Source of the DNA: Burkholderiales bacterium
Lineage (GTDB): Bacteria; Pseudomonadota; Gammaproteobacteria; Burkholderiales; Burkholderiaceae_C
Direction of reading: 5' to 3'
DNA length: 64,000 bases
Assembly: GCA_026400105.1 (NCBI GenBank)
Contig: JAPLPQ010000083.1
Location: forward strand, 45,817-109,816
The notes under the pieces were generated by a model. That model was given only the letters and a program-made list of their open reading frames with translations, was not told where the DNA came from and made no database searches. Shown here piece by piece: positions 19,418 to 28,468 of the stretch (positions are counted from its first letter, which is position 1; every line of letters starts with the position of its first letter). The position numbers and the translations under genes are program-made.

Positions 19418-20197
19418 ATGAGTTTTCTTGCCATCGACGTTGGTAACACCCGCCTCAAGTGGGCGCTTTACGACAAGCCTGCCGTGGATGCCCGCCTGCT
19501 CGCGCATGGGGTGCAGTTCCTCGAGAACATCGAGACCCTGGCCGAGGGTGACTGGAGCCGCATCGCTGCGCCCAAGCAGGTGCTCGGTTGCGTGGTCGCT
19601 GGCGAGGCCGTCAGGCGCCGCGTCATCGAGCAGCTCGAACTCTGGGATGTCACGCCGCAGTGGGTGGTCTCGAGCGCTGCCGAGGCCGGCCTGGTCAACG
19701 GCTACGACCACCCGTCGCGGCTGGGTTCGGACCGCTGGGTCGCGATGATCGGCGCGCGTCAGCGCCTGATCGCGCGTGACCAGCGCCGCCCCTGCGTGCT
19801 CGTGATGGTCGGCACCGCGGTCACGGTCGAGGCGATCGATGCCGACGGCCGCTTCCTGGGTGGCATCATCCTGCCGGGCCACGGCATCATGCTGCGCGCA
19901 CTCGAGTCCGGCACCGCAGGCCTGCATGTGCCGACCGGCGAGGTGCGCGATTTCCCGACCAATACCAGCGATGCGCTGACCAGCGGCGGCACCTTCGCGA
20001 TCGCCGGCGCGGTGCAGCGCATGGTCGACAACCTGCGCCACCACAGCGGCCAGGAGCCGGCCTGCATCATGACCGGTGGCGCCGGCTGGAAGATGGCGCC
20101 CAGCATGACGGTCCAGTCCGAGCTGGTCGAAAGCCTGATCTTCGACGGCCTGCTCGCGATCGCGCATCACCGCTTCGGCACCGCCACGGCGGCCTGA
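19418..20197 (+). CDS. coaX: Type III pantothenate kinase
   Basis: 259-residue ASKHA-fold kinase catalysing the first step of coenzyme A synthesis. Phosphate-loop motif [13 protein letters not shown] lies at residues 7-19, [14 protein letters not shown] in the middle, [13 protein letters not shown] in the second phosphate motif, and [15 protein letters not shown] follows, all typical of CoaX. In many Burkholderiales coaX follows birA; here it follows the persulfide dioxygenase by 56 bases, with a palindrome between. It converges with an M20 amidohydrolase gene. Confidence 0.93.
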   Translation: MSFLAIDVGNTRLKWALYDKPAVDARLLAHGVQFLENIETLAEGDWSRIAAPKQVLGCVVAGEAVRRRVIEQLELWDVTPQWVVSSAAEAGLVNGYDHPSRLGSDRWVAMIGARQRLIARDQRRPCVLVMVGTAVTVEAIDADGRFLGGIILPGHGIMLRALESGTAGLHVPTGEVRDFPTNTSDALTSGGTFAIAGAVQRMVDNLRHHSGQEPACIMTGGAGWKMAPSMTVQSELVESLIFDGLLAIAHHRFGTATAA

Positions 20198-20212
20198 GCC
20201 GCGCGCCGGTCA

Positions 20213-20226
20213 GCCGCCTTTGCGGC
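20213..20226. terminator. Short hairpin between convergent genes coaX and the M20 gene
   Basis: GCCGC-CTTT-GCGGC, a 5-bp GC stem with a 4-base loop, in the 47-base gap between two convergent stops. There is no T tract on either side, so at most it is a weak pause or RNA 3'-end stabiliser for both transcripts. Confidence 0.3.
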
Positions 20227-20244
20227 GAGCCGGGCAGGGCTGGC

Positions 20245-21462
20245 TCAGGTGGCCGGTCGGCCCAGCCAGCGCCGGGCCAGTTCGACCCAGAAGCTGGCGC
20301 CGACCGGAATCAGTTCGTCGTTGAAGTCGTAATGCGGGTTGTGCAGCGTGCAGGGACCCGCGTCATGGCCGCCGCCGGTGTAGCCGGCGCGATGGTCGCC
20401 GTCGCCGTTGCCCAGGAACAGGTAGGCCCCTGGCCTGGCTAGCAGCATGAAGGCGAAATCCTCGGCGCTCATGGTCGGTTCCTGCGTCAGCGTCAGCCCG
20501 GGACCGACCAGATCCAGCATCACCTCGCGCGCGAAGGCGGCTTCTGGGGCGCTGTTGACCGTGGGCGGGTAGTTGCGCTCGAACTCGAACTCGCAGCTGG
20601 CGCCGAAGGCCGCGCAGCTGTGGATCGAGAGCTCGCGCATGCGCCGTTCGATCAGGTCCAGCACCTCGGTCGTGAAGGTGCGCACCGTGCCCTGGATCTC
20701 GCAGCTGTCCGGCACCACATTGGTGGCCTCGCCGGCATGGATCATCGTGACCGAGATCACGCCGGTATCGATCGGCTTCTTGTTGCGCGAGATGATGGTC
20801 TGGAAGGACTGCACCAGCTGGCAGGCGAGAGGGATCGGATCGATCGATCGATCCGGCATCGCCGCGTGGCCGCCTTTGCCGCGGATCGTGATCTTGAATT
20901 CGTTGCTCGACGCCATCACCGGCCCCGGGCTCACGGCCAGGCTGCCGGTCGGCAGGCCTGGCCAGTTGTGCAGGCCGAACACCGCCTCCACCGGCCAGCG
21001 CTCGAACAGGCCGTCGGCGATCATTTTGTGCGCACCGCCACCGTCTTCCTCGGCCGGCTGGAAGATCAGCACCACGCTGCCGTCGAAGTCGCGCCGCCGT
21101 GCCAGTTCGCGCGCCGCCGCCAGCAGGATCGCGACATGGCCGTCGTGGCCGCAGCCGTGCATCCGGCCCGGGTGGCGGCTTGCGTGCTCGAAGCGGTTGA
21201 GCTCGGTCATCGGCAGCGCGTCCATGTCGGCGCGCAGGCCGATGGCGCGGCCGCAGGCGCCGCCGTCATGGCCATGGATCAGACCGACCAGGCCGGTGCG
21301 GCCCAGGCCCCGGTGCACCGGTATGCCCCATTCGGTCAGCCGGTCCGCGATCAGGTCAGCGGTGCGCCGCTCCTCGAAGGCCAGCTCGGGGTGGGCGTGG
21401 ATGTCGCGGCGCAGTTGCGCCATTTCGGGCGCCTGCGCGACCAGGGTATCGATCAGTTTCAT
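20245..21462 (-). CDS. M20 family amidohydrolase (hippurate/N-acyl-amino acid hydrolase-like)
   Basis: 405-residue M20D metallopeptidase-type amidohydrolase that removes acyl groups from N-acyl amino acids in the cytoplasm. Metal-binding signatures are RADMDALPM, HGCGHDGHVAILLAAA and the QPAEEDGGGA glutamate pair, followed by the FGLHNWPGLP motif. The satellite domain begins near MASSNEFKITIRGKGGHAAMPDRSID. Length is typical. Indole-acetyl amino acid hydrolases and hippuricases share these motifs, so the substrate is undetermined. It stands alone, convergent with coaX and divergent from the glycosyltransferase. Confidence 0.85.
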   Translation of the reverse strand: MKLIDTLVAQAPEMAQLRRDIHAHPELAFEERRTADLIADRLTEWGIPVHRGLGRTGLVGLIHGHDGGACGRAIGLRADMDALPMTELNRFEHASRHPGRMHGCGHDGHVAILLAAARELARRRDFDGSVVLIFQPAEEDGGGAHKMIADGLFERWPVEAVFGLHNWPGLPTGSLAVSPGPVMASSNEFKITIRGKGGHAAMPDRSIDPIPLACQLVQSFQTIISRNKKPIDTGVISVTMIHAGEATNVVPDSCEIQGTVRTFTTEVLDLIERRMRELSIHSCAAFGASCEFEFERNYPPTVNSAPEAAFAREVMLDLVGPGLTLTQEPTMSAEDFAFMLLARPGAYLFLGNGDGDHRAGYTGGGHDAGPCTLHNPHYDFNDELIPVGASFWVELARRWLGRPAT

Positions 21463-21643
21463 AGCAAGGCTCCGGCCATGGCTACATATTAGGCCATCAG
21501 CATGTCGCTTGCCCAGGTCCGGGTTTTGCGATGATGGCGGATCTGAACGATTCGATAATCAGCAAATATCGAACACCAGGGACCGATTCATGATTCCGGT
21601 CTTCGGTTGCAGCGGCAGCAAGGCCTGACCAATTCGACTCGCG

Positions 21644-22891
21644 ATGAACATCCTCTTTGTCCACCAGAACTTTCCCGGCCAGTTCAAGCACCTGGCGCCC
21701 GCGTTGGTCCGCCAGGGGCACCGGGTGTCGGCCATGACGATGCGCCAGGTCGAGCCGGGTTTCTGGCAGGGCGTGCGCATTCTGCCCTACCGCGCCCAGC
21801 GCGGCACCACGCCCGGCATCCATCCCTGGGTGCAGGATATCGAGACCAAGACGCTGCGCGGCGAGGCCTGTTTTCGTGCCGCGTTGGCGCTTCAGCGCGA
21901 GGGCTTCGAGCCCGACGTGATCGTGGCGCATCCCGGCTGGGGCGAGAGCCTCTTCCTCAAGGAAGTCTGGCCACGGGCAAAGCTGGGCCTCTACTGCGAG
22001 TTCTTCTACCGGGCACAGGGTGCAGACGCCGGCTTTGACGCCGAGTTTGCGTCCACCGATCCGGCGGGCGATGCCTGCCGGCTGCGGCTCAAGAACCTCA
22101 ACAACCTGCTGCATTTCGAGGTCGCCGATGCCGGCCTCTCGCCGACGCAATGGCAGGCCAGCACCTTCCCGGTGCCATTGCGCGACCGGATCACGGTGGT
22201 GCACGATGGCATCGATACCGCCGCCCTTGCGCCCCGCCCGGAGGTCAGCCTGACGCTCAACGGCAGCCTCAGGCTGGAGCGTGGCGACGAGATCATCACC
22301 TTCGTCAATCGCCAGCTTGAGCCCTACCGCGGCTACCATGTCTTCATGCGGGCGCTGCCCGAGATCCTGCGCCGCCGGCCCCGGGCTCGGGTGATGATCG
22401 TCGGTGGCGAGGGCGTGAGCTACGGGGCGGCCCCTGATCCGGTGCGCCATGGGGGAAGCAGCTGGAAGCGGATCTTTGCCGACGAGGTCAGGCCCCGGAT
22501 TCCCGACGCCGATTGGGCCCGGGTGCATTTCCTGGGCAATCTGCCTTATCAGCAGTTTGTGCCGCTGCTGCAGCTCAGCGCCGTCCATGTCTATCTGACC
22601 TACCCCTTTGTGCTGAGCTGGAGTCTGCTCGAGGCCATGAGCGTGGGCTGCGCCATCGTCGCCAGCGACACCGCCCCGGTGCGCGAGGCCATCGTTCACG
22701 GTGCAACCGGACGCCTGGTCGACTTCTTCGACGTCGCGGGACTGGCGCAGCAGGTCTGCGAGCTGCTCGAGGACCCAGTCGAACGGGCCCGCCTGGGCCA
22801 GCAGGCCAGGGCGTTTGCGCGCGAGCGCTACGATCTTTCGACGGTATGCCTGCCGCGCCAGCTGGCCTGGGTCGGTGAGCTGGCGGGGTAG
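21644..22891 (+). CDS. Group 1 (GT4-like) glycosyltransferase
   Basis: 415-residue GT-B fold glycosyltransferase. The N-terminal Rossmann domain begins NILFVHQNFPGQFKHLAPAL; the C-terminal donor domain holds the EX7E-type region around SLLEAMSVGCAIVASDTAPV and the VNREAI-like VREAIVHGATGRLVD segment. No membrane helix, so it acts on the cytoplasmic face. The acceptor is unknown. It stands alone between an M20 gene and a tRNA cluster, about 600 bases before the type I secretion operon, with no sugar-nucleotide or polysaccharide genes around it. A role in glycosylating a surface component is only a guess. Confidence 0.82.
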   Translation: MNILFVHQNFPGQFKHLAPALVRQGHRVSAMTMRQVEPGFWQGVRILPYRAQRGTTPGIHPWVQDIETKTLRGEACFRAALALQREGFEPDVIVAHPGWGESLFLKEVWPRAKLGLYCEFFYRAQGADAGFDAEFASTDPAGDACRLRLKNLNNLLHFEVADAGLSPTQWQASTFPVPLRDRITVVHDGIDTAALAPRPEVSLTLNGSLRLERGDEIITFVNRQLEPYRGYHVFMRALPEILRRRPRARVMIVGGEGVSYGAAPDPVRHGGSSWKRIFADEVRPRIPDADWARVHFLGNLPYQQFVPLLQLSAVHVYLTYPFVLSWSLLEAMSVGCAIVASDTAPVREAIVHGATGRLVDFFDVAGLAQQVCELLEDPVERARLGQQARAFARERYDLSTVCLPRQLAWVGELAG

Positions 22892-22956
22892 GGCCGAGCT
22901 GGAACTGAAATTTCCCATCCGAAAGCCTGGGTCGCGAAAACGCCAAATTTTCTGTA

Positions 22957-22962
22957 TATAAT
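22957..22962 (+). promoter_or_regulatory. -10 box of the tRNA-Asn-Gly-Thr transcript
   Basis: A consensus TATAAT, 33 bases before tRNA-Asn, within an AT-rich stretch (CCAAATTTTCTGTATATAAT) that stands out in this GC-rich sequence. No good -35 is seen 17 bases upstream. A strong -10 is expected for a stable RNA operon. Confidence 0.6.
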
Positions 22963-22995
22963 CACGGCTTCTGATTGATGCGCAATGCATCATAT

Positions 22996-23071
22996 TCCTC
23001 GATAGCTCAGTCGGTAGAGCGCCGGACTGTTAATCCGTAGGTCCCTGGTTCGAGCCCAGGTCGAGGAGCCA
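22996..23071 (+). tRNA. tRNA-Asn (GTT)
   Basis: 76-base tRNA. Acceptor stem TCCTCGA pairs with TCGAGGA followed by G and an encoded CCA. The D arm is AGCTCAGTCGGTAGAGC, the anticodon loop is CTGTTAA with anticodon GTT, and the T arm contains GGTTCGAGCC. It is first in a three-tRNA cluster. Confidence 0.96.
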
Positions 23072-23081
23072 GAATTGCAAT

Positions 23082-23157
23082 GCGGGATTAGCTCAGTTGG
23101 TAGAGCGATACCTTGCCAAGGTATAGGTCGAGAGTTCGAGTCTCTTATCCCGCTCCA
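23082..23157 (+). tRNA. tRNA-Gly (GCC)
   Basis: 76-base tRNA. Acceptor stem GCGGGAT pairs with ATCCCGC, then T and an encoded CCA. D arm AGCTCAGTTGGTAGAGC; anticodon loop TTGCCAA with anticodon GCC; T arm contains AGTTCGAGTC. It follows tRNA-Asn by 10 bases. Confidence 0.96.
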
Positions 23158-23180
23158 GCGCTTTCGCGCTTGAGCAGTCC

Positions 23181-23255
23181 GCCCATGTGGCTCAGTGGTA
23201 GAGCACCCCCTTGGTAAGGGGGAGGTCGGCAGTTCGATCCTGCCCATGGGCACCA
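23181..23255 (+). tRNA. tRNA-Thr (GGT)
   Basis: 75-base tRNA. Acceptor stem GCCCATG pairs with CATGGGC followed by A and an encoded CCA. D arm GGCTCAGTGGTAGAGC; anticodon stem CCCCC/GGGGG with loop TTGGTAA and anticodon GGT; T arm contains AGTTCGATCC. It follows tRNA-Gly by 23 bases and ends the cluster. Confidence 0.95.
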
Positions 23256-23505
23256 CGCCTTTCTCGTCATCTCGTGCCGCCATTCAGGCTGTCCGATTCC
23301 CCCCCCATTTTTTTCTTGTTGACCGCGCAGTCGCGTCCAGGCCAGGTCCTGGCTGCGTCGTCTTTGCATGTGGCGAAGCTTTCATATGACATTGCTAGAA
23401 TGTCCCAATATGAAAAAAATGTGGCGGATCAGCCGGCAGACCAGTAAGGGGCTGGAGGTCTAGCGATGAATGACCTGAATACCTGATGGTGGAAGAGCAA
23501 GCTGC
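23256..23505. other. Intergenic region between tRNA-Thr and the secretion operon
   Basis: 250 bases without a supported gene. It holds a run of eight C (23299-23306) followed by A and seven T (23308-23314), then an AT-richer part with a TAGAAT box at 23396-23401 that could be the -10 of the secretion operon. No convincing -35, no hairpin terminator for the tRNA transcript and no duplicated tRNA 3' end marking an integration were seen. Confidence 0.5.
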
Positions 23506-25272
23506 ATGAGGCCTGACAAGAAGACGACCGAGCTGGCCGGGGCCCTGCTGGCCTTGAAGCCTCACTACTGGCGGGCCTTCGGCTTTGCCCTCGTGGCAGG
23601 CCTGCTGGTGCTGATGCCCACGCTTTACATGCTGGAAGTCTACGACCGGGTGATCAACAGCCGCAGCCACATGACATTGGCCATGTTGACGCTGCTGGTG
23701 CTGCTGGCCTACCTGGTGATGGAAGTGCTGGATTGGGCGCGCGCCGAGACCCTGCGCGAGGCCGGGCTGGCATTGGACAGAAGCCTGGCGCCGCGCGTGT
23801 TCCAGGCCATCTACGAGTCCAATCTGCGCCGTCCGGGGCCGCCCTCGATCCAGCCGATGAACGATTTCCGCACCCTGCGTGACTTCCTGCATCACCCGCT
23901 GCTGGGGTCGTTGCTGGAGTCACCGGTGTCGCTGGTGTTCGCGCTGATCCTGTTCATGATGAGTCCGGTGCTGGGCTGGTCTTCCGTCGCAGGCGCTGTG
24001 GTTCAGGTGGCGCTGGCCTGGCTCAACGAACGCAGCACGCAGCCGCCGTTGCTGGCGGCCAACCGCGCCGCGATTGCCGCCCAGCAATACGCCGACAGCT
24101 CGTTGCGCAACGCCGAGGTGATCGAGTCGATGGGCATGCTGCACCATATTCACGGCCGCTGGATGAGCAAGCAGCGCGAGTTCCTGGGCTTGCAGGCCCT
24201 GGCCTCCGACCGCGCTGGCGCCTTCCAGGCTGCCAGCAAGTTCGTCCAGACCACCATGGCCTCGCTGTTGCTCGGCGTGGGGGCCTGGTTGATACTCGAG
24301 AATGCCCTGCCCGGGGGTGGTGGCGCGATGATCGTCGGCTCGGTGCTGGGTGGGCGCATGCTGGCGCCGCTGGTGCAGCTGGTGAGCCAGTGGCGCGCGG
24401 TCGTCAACACGCGCGATGCCTGGGGCCGACTCGATCAGTTGCTGACGCAGTTGCCCGCCAAGCCGCCCGCCATGCCCTTGCCTGCGCCCAGGGGGCGACT
24501 GCAGGTGGAAAACCTGATGGCGGCAGCTCCGGGCTCGAATGCCGCCATCCTCAAGGGCGTGGCCTTCGCCTTGCAGCCGGGCGAAGCGCTGGCCGTGGTC
24601 GGACCATCCGCCTCGGGCAAGACCACGCTGGCCAGGCTGCTGGTCGGGCTCTGGCCTGCCGCCAGCGGCAAGGTCAGGCTGGATGGCGCCGACATATTCG
24701 CCTGGGACAAGCTTGAGTTGGGTCCGCATCTGGGCTATCTGCCGCAGGGCGTCGAACTGCTTGAAGGCACTCTGGCCGAGAACATCGCGCGCTTCGGCGA
24801 CCTCAGCCCGGTCAGGCTGGAGGCGGCGGCGCGCGCCGTGGGCCTGCACGAATTCATCCTGAGCCTGCCCCAGGGCTACGACAGCCCGGTCGGTCGCGAC
24901 GGCGCCATGCTCTCGGGCGGTCAGCGTCAGCGCGTCGCGCTGGCCCGCGCGCTCTATGGCGATCCGGTATTGGTCGTGCTCGACGAGCCCAACTCCAGCC
25001 TGGACGAGGCCGGTGATCTGGCGCTGGCGCAGGCCATCGCCCAGCTCAAGGCGCGCGGCACCACCTTTGTCGTGATGACCCACCGCACCAGCGTGCTGGG
25101 CGTGGCCGACAAGCTGCTGGTGTTGCGCGACGGCGCGCAGCAGGCCTTCGGCCCGCGCGACGAGGTGCTGGCGGCGCTGAACAAGGCGGCGCAGCAGGCG
25201 CAACAGCAGGCCCAGAAAGCGCAGCCGGCTGTGCCGCAAGCTGCCGCCTGGATGGCATCCCCGGCCCCCTGA
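23506..25272 (+). CDS. Type I secretion ABC transporter, subunit A (PrtD-like)
   Basis: 588-residue inner-membrane ABC exporter half-transporter of the PrtD/AprD group. The membrane domain (about residues 20-320) contains the LMPTLYMLEVYDRVINSRSH motif of this family. In the ATPase domain Walker A is GPSASGKTT (from residue 366), the signature LSGGQRQR starts at 470 and Walker B ends LDEP (from 492), so the site looks functional. There is no C39 peptidase or C39-like N-terminal domain, as expected for the PrtD class. The tail is a Gln/Ala-rich low-complexity stretch. The stop overlaps the next gene (TGATG), implying coupling. Confidence 0.9.
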   Translation: MRPDKKTTELAGALLALKPHYWRAFGFALVAGLLVLMPTLYMLEVYDRVINSRSHMTLAMLTLLVLLAYLVMEVLDWARAETLREAGLALDRSLAPRVFQAIYESNLRRPGPPSIQPMNDFRTLRDFLHHPLLGSLLESPVSLVFALILFMMSPVLGWSSVAGAVVQVALAWLNERSTQPPLLAANRAAIAAQQYADSSLRNAEVIESMGMLHHIHGRWMSKQREFLGLQALASDRAGAFQAASKFVQTTMASLLLGVGAWLILENALPGGGGAMIVGSVLGGRMLAPLVQLVSQWRAVVNTRDAWGRLDQLLTQLPAKPPAMPLPAPRGRLQVENLMAAAPGSNAAILKGVAFALQPGEALAVVGPSASGKTTLARLLVGLWPAASGKVRLDGADIFAWDKLELGPHLGYLPQGVELLEGTLAENIARFGDLSPVRLEAAARAVGLHEFILSLPQGYDSPVGRDGAMLSGGQRQRVALARALYGDPVLVVLDEPNSSLDEAGDLALAQAIAQLKARGTTFVVMTHRTSVLGVADKLLVLRDGAQQAFGPRDEVLAALNKAAQQAQQQAQKAQPAVPQAAAWMASPAP

Positions 25273-27047
25273 TGGCTGCGCACGAACTGGACGGATCGAA
25301 CAAGATGACAAGCAAGGGGTTTTTTGCGCGCAGCGAGCTCACGGCCACGCTGTGGACCTTCCGGCGTGAATTCTTGGTGGCAGGCCTTTTCAGCCTGGTG
25401 GTCAACCTGCTGCTGCTGTCGCCCACGCTCTACATGCTGCAAGTCTATGACCGCGTGCTGGTCAGTCGCAGCGAGCTGACCTTGCTGGCGGTGTCCCTGC
25501 TCACCTTGTTCCTGTTTGCCGTGATGGCATTTGCCGAATGGTCGCGCTCGCGTTTGCTGGTGCGCGCCGGCGTGAGGCTGGACGCCGTGCTGGGCACCAG
25601 GGTCTTCAATGCGACCTTCGAAGCCAACCTGAGCCAGTCGGGCGCGCCAGTGCAGCGTGCCTTTTCCGATCTGGCCGAGATCCGCCAGTTCCTGACTGGC
25701 AACGGCATCTTCGCCTTCTTCGATGCGCCCTGGACGCCGATCTACATCGCGGTGCTGTTCTTCCTTCATCCCTTCCTGGGCTGGGTCGCCATTGTTTTTG
25801 CCCTGGTCCAGGCCGCGCTGGCCTGGCTCGGCCACCGCCACACCGTCGCGCCGACCGAGGCGGCTGCCAAGGCTCAGAGCGAGGTCAACCAGTTCCTGCA
25901 GCACAAGCTGCGCAACGCCGAGGTGGTCGAGGCCATGGGCATGCTGGTTGGACTGCGCCAGCGCTGGCAGCAGCGCCACGCCGCCAGCATGGCCTTGCAC
26001 GGGGCTGCGCAGGGCCTGACACACCGCATCACGGCCACCAGCAAATGGGTGCGCTACTGTCAGCAGTCCCTGGCCCTGGGGGCCGGCGCCCTGCTGGTGA
26101 TCGACGGCCAGCTGAGTCCTGGCGCCATGATCGCGGCCAATGTGCTGATGACCCGCGCCCTGGCGCCGATCGACCTGATGGTCAGCAGCTGGCGCAGCTT
26201 CCTCGGCGCGCGCAGCGCGTTCGATCGACTCGAACAGCTGCTGGCGCTCCATCCGGAGCGCGACCCGGCGCTGACCCGCGTCCCGCCCAGGGGCTCGGTG
26301 TGCCTGCGCCAGGTGCAGGCCAGCGCCCCGGGGCGTTCCCGTCCCATCTTGCAGGACGTGAGCCTGCAGGCCGAACCCGGCAGCGTGACGGTGGTGCTGG
26401 GCCCCTCGGGGTCGGGCAAGTCCACGCTGGCGCGTGTGCTGGTCGGCATCTGGCCCGAGGTCCAGGGCGAGGTGCTGCTCGACGGGCGACCCCTGGATGG
26501 CTGGAGCCGTACCGAGCTGGGCCCGCATCTGGGCTATCTGCCGCAGGACATCGAGTTGTTCGACGGCACGATTGCCGAGAACATCGCCCGTTTCGCCCAG
26601 GTTGATTCCGGCCAGGTGATTGCGGCCGCGCAAAGCGCCGGCCTGCACGAGATGATCCTGCGCTTGCCCAAGGGCTACGACACCCCGATCGGCGAGGCCG
26701 GCGGCATGCTGTCGGGTGGCCAGCGCCAGCGCATTGCGCTGGCGCGCGCGATCTATGGCGAGCCTGCGCTGATCGTGCTCGACGAGCCCAACGCCAACCT
26801 GGATGACGTCGGCGAAGCCGCGCTGAACCAGGCGGTGCGCGAACTCAAGGCCAAGGGCAAGACGGTGTTCCTGATTACCCATCGCCCTGCTGCCGTTCAG
26901 TTGGCCGACCAGTTGCTGGTGCTGCAGGAGGGCCGCATCGTCATGCAGGGGCCGCGCCCTGCGGTGCTGGCGCAGTTGCAGGCGCGAGCCCAGGCTCAGG
27001 CTGCCAGGCCGGCTACGGCTCCCGGTGCCTGGCCGGCCTCGGCCTGA
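25272..27047 (+). CDS. Type I secretion ABC transporter, subunit B (PrtD-like)
   Basis: 591-residue paralogue of the preceding ABC protein with the same layout: a membrane domain with LLSPTLYMLQVYDRVLVSRS and an ATPase with Walker A GPSGSGKST, signature LSGGQRQRIALARA, and Walker B LIVLDEPNANLDD. Both paralogues keep all catalytic motifs, so they could form a heterodimer with two active sites. The start at 25272 overlaps the previous stop by one base; an ATG at 25305 is an alternative. The C-terminal tail is Ala/Gln rich. HlyD and TolC homologues follow. Confidence 0.88.
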   Translation: MAAHELDGSNKMTSKGFFARSELTATLWTFRREFLVAGLFSLVVNLLLLSPTLYMLQVYDRVLVSRSELTLLAVSLLTLFLFAVMAFAEWSRSRLLVRAGVRLDAVLGTRVFNATFEANLSQSGAPVQRAFSDLAEIRQFLTGNGIFAFFDAPWTPIYIAVLFFLHPFLGWVAIVFALVQAALAWLGHRHTVAPTEAAAKAQSEVNQFLQHKLRNAEVVEAMGMLVGLRQRWQQRHAASMALHGAAQGLTHRITATSKWVRYCQQSLALGAGALLVIDGQLSPGAMIAANVLMTRALAPIDLMVSSWRSFLGARSAFDRLEQLLALHPERDPALTRVPPRGSVCLRQVQASAPGRSRPILQDVSLQAEPGSVTVVLGPSGSGKSTLARVLVGIWPEVQGEVLLDGRPLDGWSRTELGPHLGYLPQDIELFDGTIAENIARFAQVDSGQVIAAAQSAGLHEMILRLPKGYDTPIGEAGGMLSGGQRQRIALARAIYGEPALIVLDEPNANLDDVGEAALNQAVRELKAKGKTVFLITHRPAAVQLADQLLVLQEGRIVMQGPRPAVLAQLQARAQAQAARPATAPGAWPASA

Positions 27048-27107
27048 GCCTCGGCTCCTGCTGTCCAGCCTTTTCCGTTCCGACCGATTTCGACCGAAAC
27101 ACTTACC

Positions 27108-28466
27108 ATGGCCCATCCTCAGCAACCCCTGACTCCCGCCTCCGCCACGCCCGGGACGGCCTCATCCAGCCAACCGCCAGCCGATGCCGGTCGCGTGGCT
27201 CGCATCGGTCTGTGGACCCTGGGCCTGGGCTTCGGCGGCTTTCTGCTCTGGGCCGGACTGGCTCCGCTCGACGAGGGGGTGCCGACCCACGGCATGGTCG
27301 CGATTGACACCAAGCGCAAGGCTGTCCAGCACCTGAGCGGCGGCATCGTCAAGCGGGTGCTCGTCAGGGAAGGCGATCAGGTCCAGCAGGGCCAGACCCT
27401 GGTTGAGCTCGACCCGGCGGTGGCGCGCGCCAATTACGAAGCCGTGCGTCAGCGCTACCTGGGCTTGCGCGCGATGCAGGGCCGGCTGCTGGCCGAGCAG
27501 TCCGGTGCTGCTGGTGTCAGCTTTCATCCCGAGCTCCAGCAGGCGGCGAGCGACCCGCTGATCCAGAGCCAGGTCGAGACGCAGCGCCAGCTGTTTCGCT
27601 CGCGCCGCGCGGCCTTGCGCGCCGATCTGCAGGGCATTGAAGAAAACATCCAGGGTCAGCAGGCCCAGTTGCAGGCTTACCAGAGCATGTCGATCAACCG
27701 CAGCAGCCAGCTTGCGCTGCTGCAGGACGAGCTCCAGCATACGCGCGAGCTGGTGGCCGAGGGCTACGCCCCGCGTAACCGTCAACTCGAGCTGGAGCGC
27801 TCGGTGGCCGATATCCAGGTCGCCATCGCTGATCTGAACGGCAACAGCCTGCGCGGCCAGCGCACGATTGCCGAACTGCGCCAGCGCGCGCTGGCGCGCC
27901 AGCAGGAATACCGCAAGGAGGTCGAGACCGCGCTGGCCGACGTCACACGCGAGGTCCAGTCCGACGCCGAGAAGTTCGTGGCCGTCAAGGCTGACCTCGA
28001 GCGCACCGAGATCCGGTCGCCGGCTTCCGGCCAAGTGGTCGGGTTGGCGGTGCAAACCGAGGGCGGCGTGGTCCAGCCGGGCCAGAAGCTGATGGATGTG
28101 GTGCCGGCCGATGCACCATTGCTGCTCGAGGCGCGCATCGAGCCGCACCTGATCGACAAGGTCAGTGCCGGGCTGCCGGCCGACCTGCGCTTCAGTGCTT
28201 TCGCGCATTCGCCACAGCTCGTGGTTGCCGGCGAGGTGGTGTCGATCTCGAGCGATCTGTTGTCCGAACAGCAGGGCAACGCGGTGTTTTCCTATTACCT
28301 GGCGCGCGTCAAGGTCACGCCCGAAGGCATGAAGACCTTGGGCCAGCGCCAGCTGCAGCCCGGCATGCCGGTCGAGGTCATTATCAAGACCGGCGAGCGT
28401 TCGCTGCTGACCTACCTGCTGCATCCGCTGACCAAGCGCCTGGCGGCGTCGCTGAAGGAGGAGTGA
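27108..28466 (+). CDS. HlyD/PrtE-type membrane fusion protein
   Basis: 452-residue periplasmic adaptor joining the ABC exporter to TolC. A short cytoplasmic N-terminus is followed by one membrane helix (about residues 34-52: IGLWTLGLGFGGFLLWAGLA), a lipoyl half-motif, a long coiled-coil hairpin (about 110-300, rich in Gln/Glu/Leu), the second lipoyl half with IRSPASGQVVGL, and a beta-barrel domain ending in PGMPVEVIIKTGERSLLTYL. This is the HlyD/PrtE pattern. It lies 60 bases after the second ABC gene and abuts the TolC gene. Confidence 0.9.
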   Translation: MAHPQQPLTPASATPGTASSSQPPADAGRVARIGLWTLGLGFGGFLLWAGLAPLDEGVPTHGMVAIDTKRKAVQHLSGGIVKRVLVREGDQVQQGQTLVELDPAVARANYEAVRQRYLGLRAMQGRLLAEQSGAAGVSFHPELQQAASDPLIQSQVETQRQLFRSRRAALRADLQGIEENIQGQQAQLQAYQSMSINRSSQLALLQDELQHTRELVAEGYAPRNRQLELERSVADIQVAIADLNGNSLRGQRTIAELRQRALARQQEYRKEVETALADVTREVQSDAEKFVAVKADLERTEIRSPASGQVVGLAVQTEGGVVQPGQKLMDVVPADAPLLLEARIEPHLIDKVSAGLPADLRFSAFAHSPQLVVAGEVVSISSDLLSEQQGNAVFSYYLARVKVTPEGMKTLGQRQLQPGMPVEVIIKTGERSLLTYLLHPLTKRLAASLKEE

Positions 28467-28468
28467 AC

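Noticed and set aside
22996-23255. tRNA cluster as a phage or island attachment site
   Set aside because: No duplicated tRNA 3' end and no integrase gene in the window.
24954-27125. 723-codon open frame antisense to the ABC transporter genes
   Set aside because: Gln/Gly/Arg/His-rich antisense shadow of two conserved ATPases.
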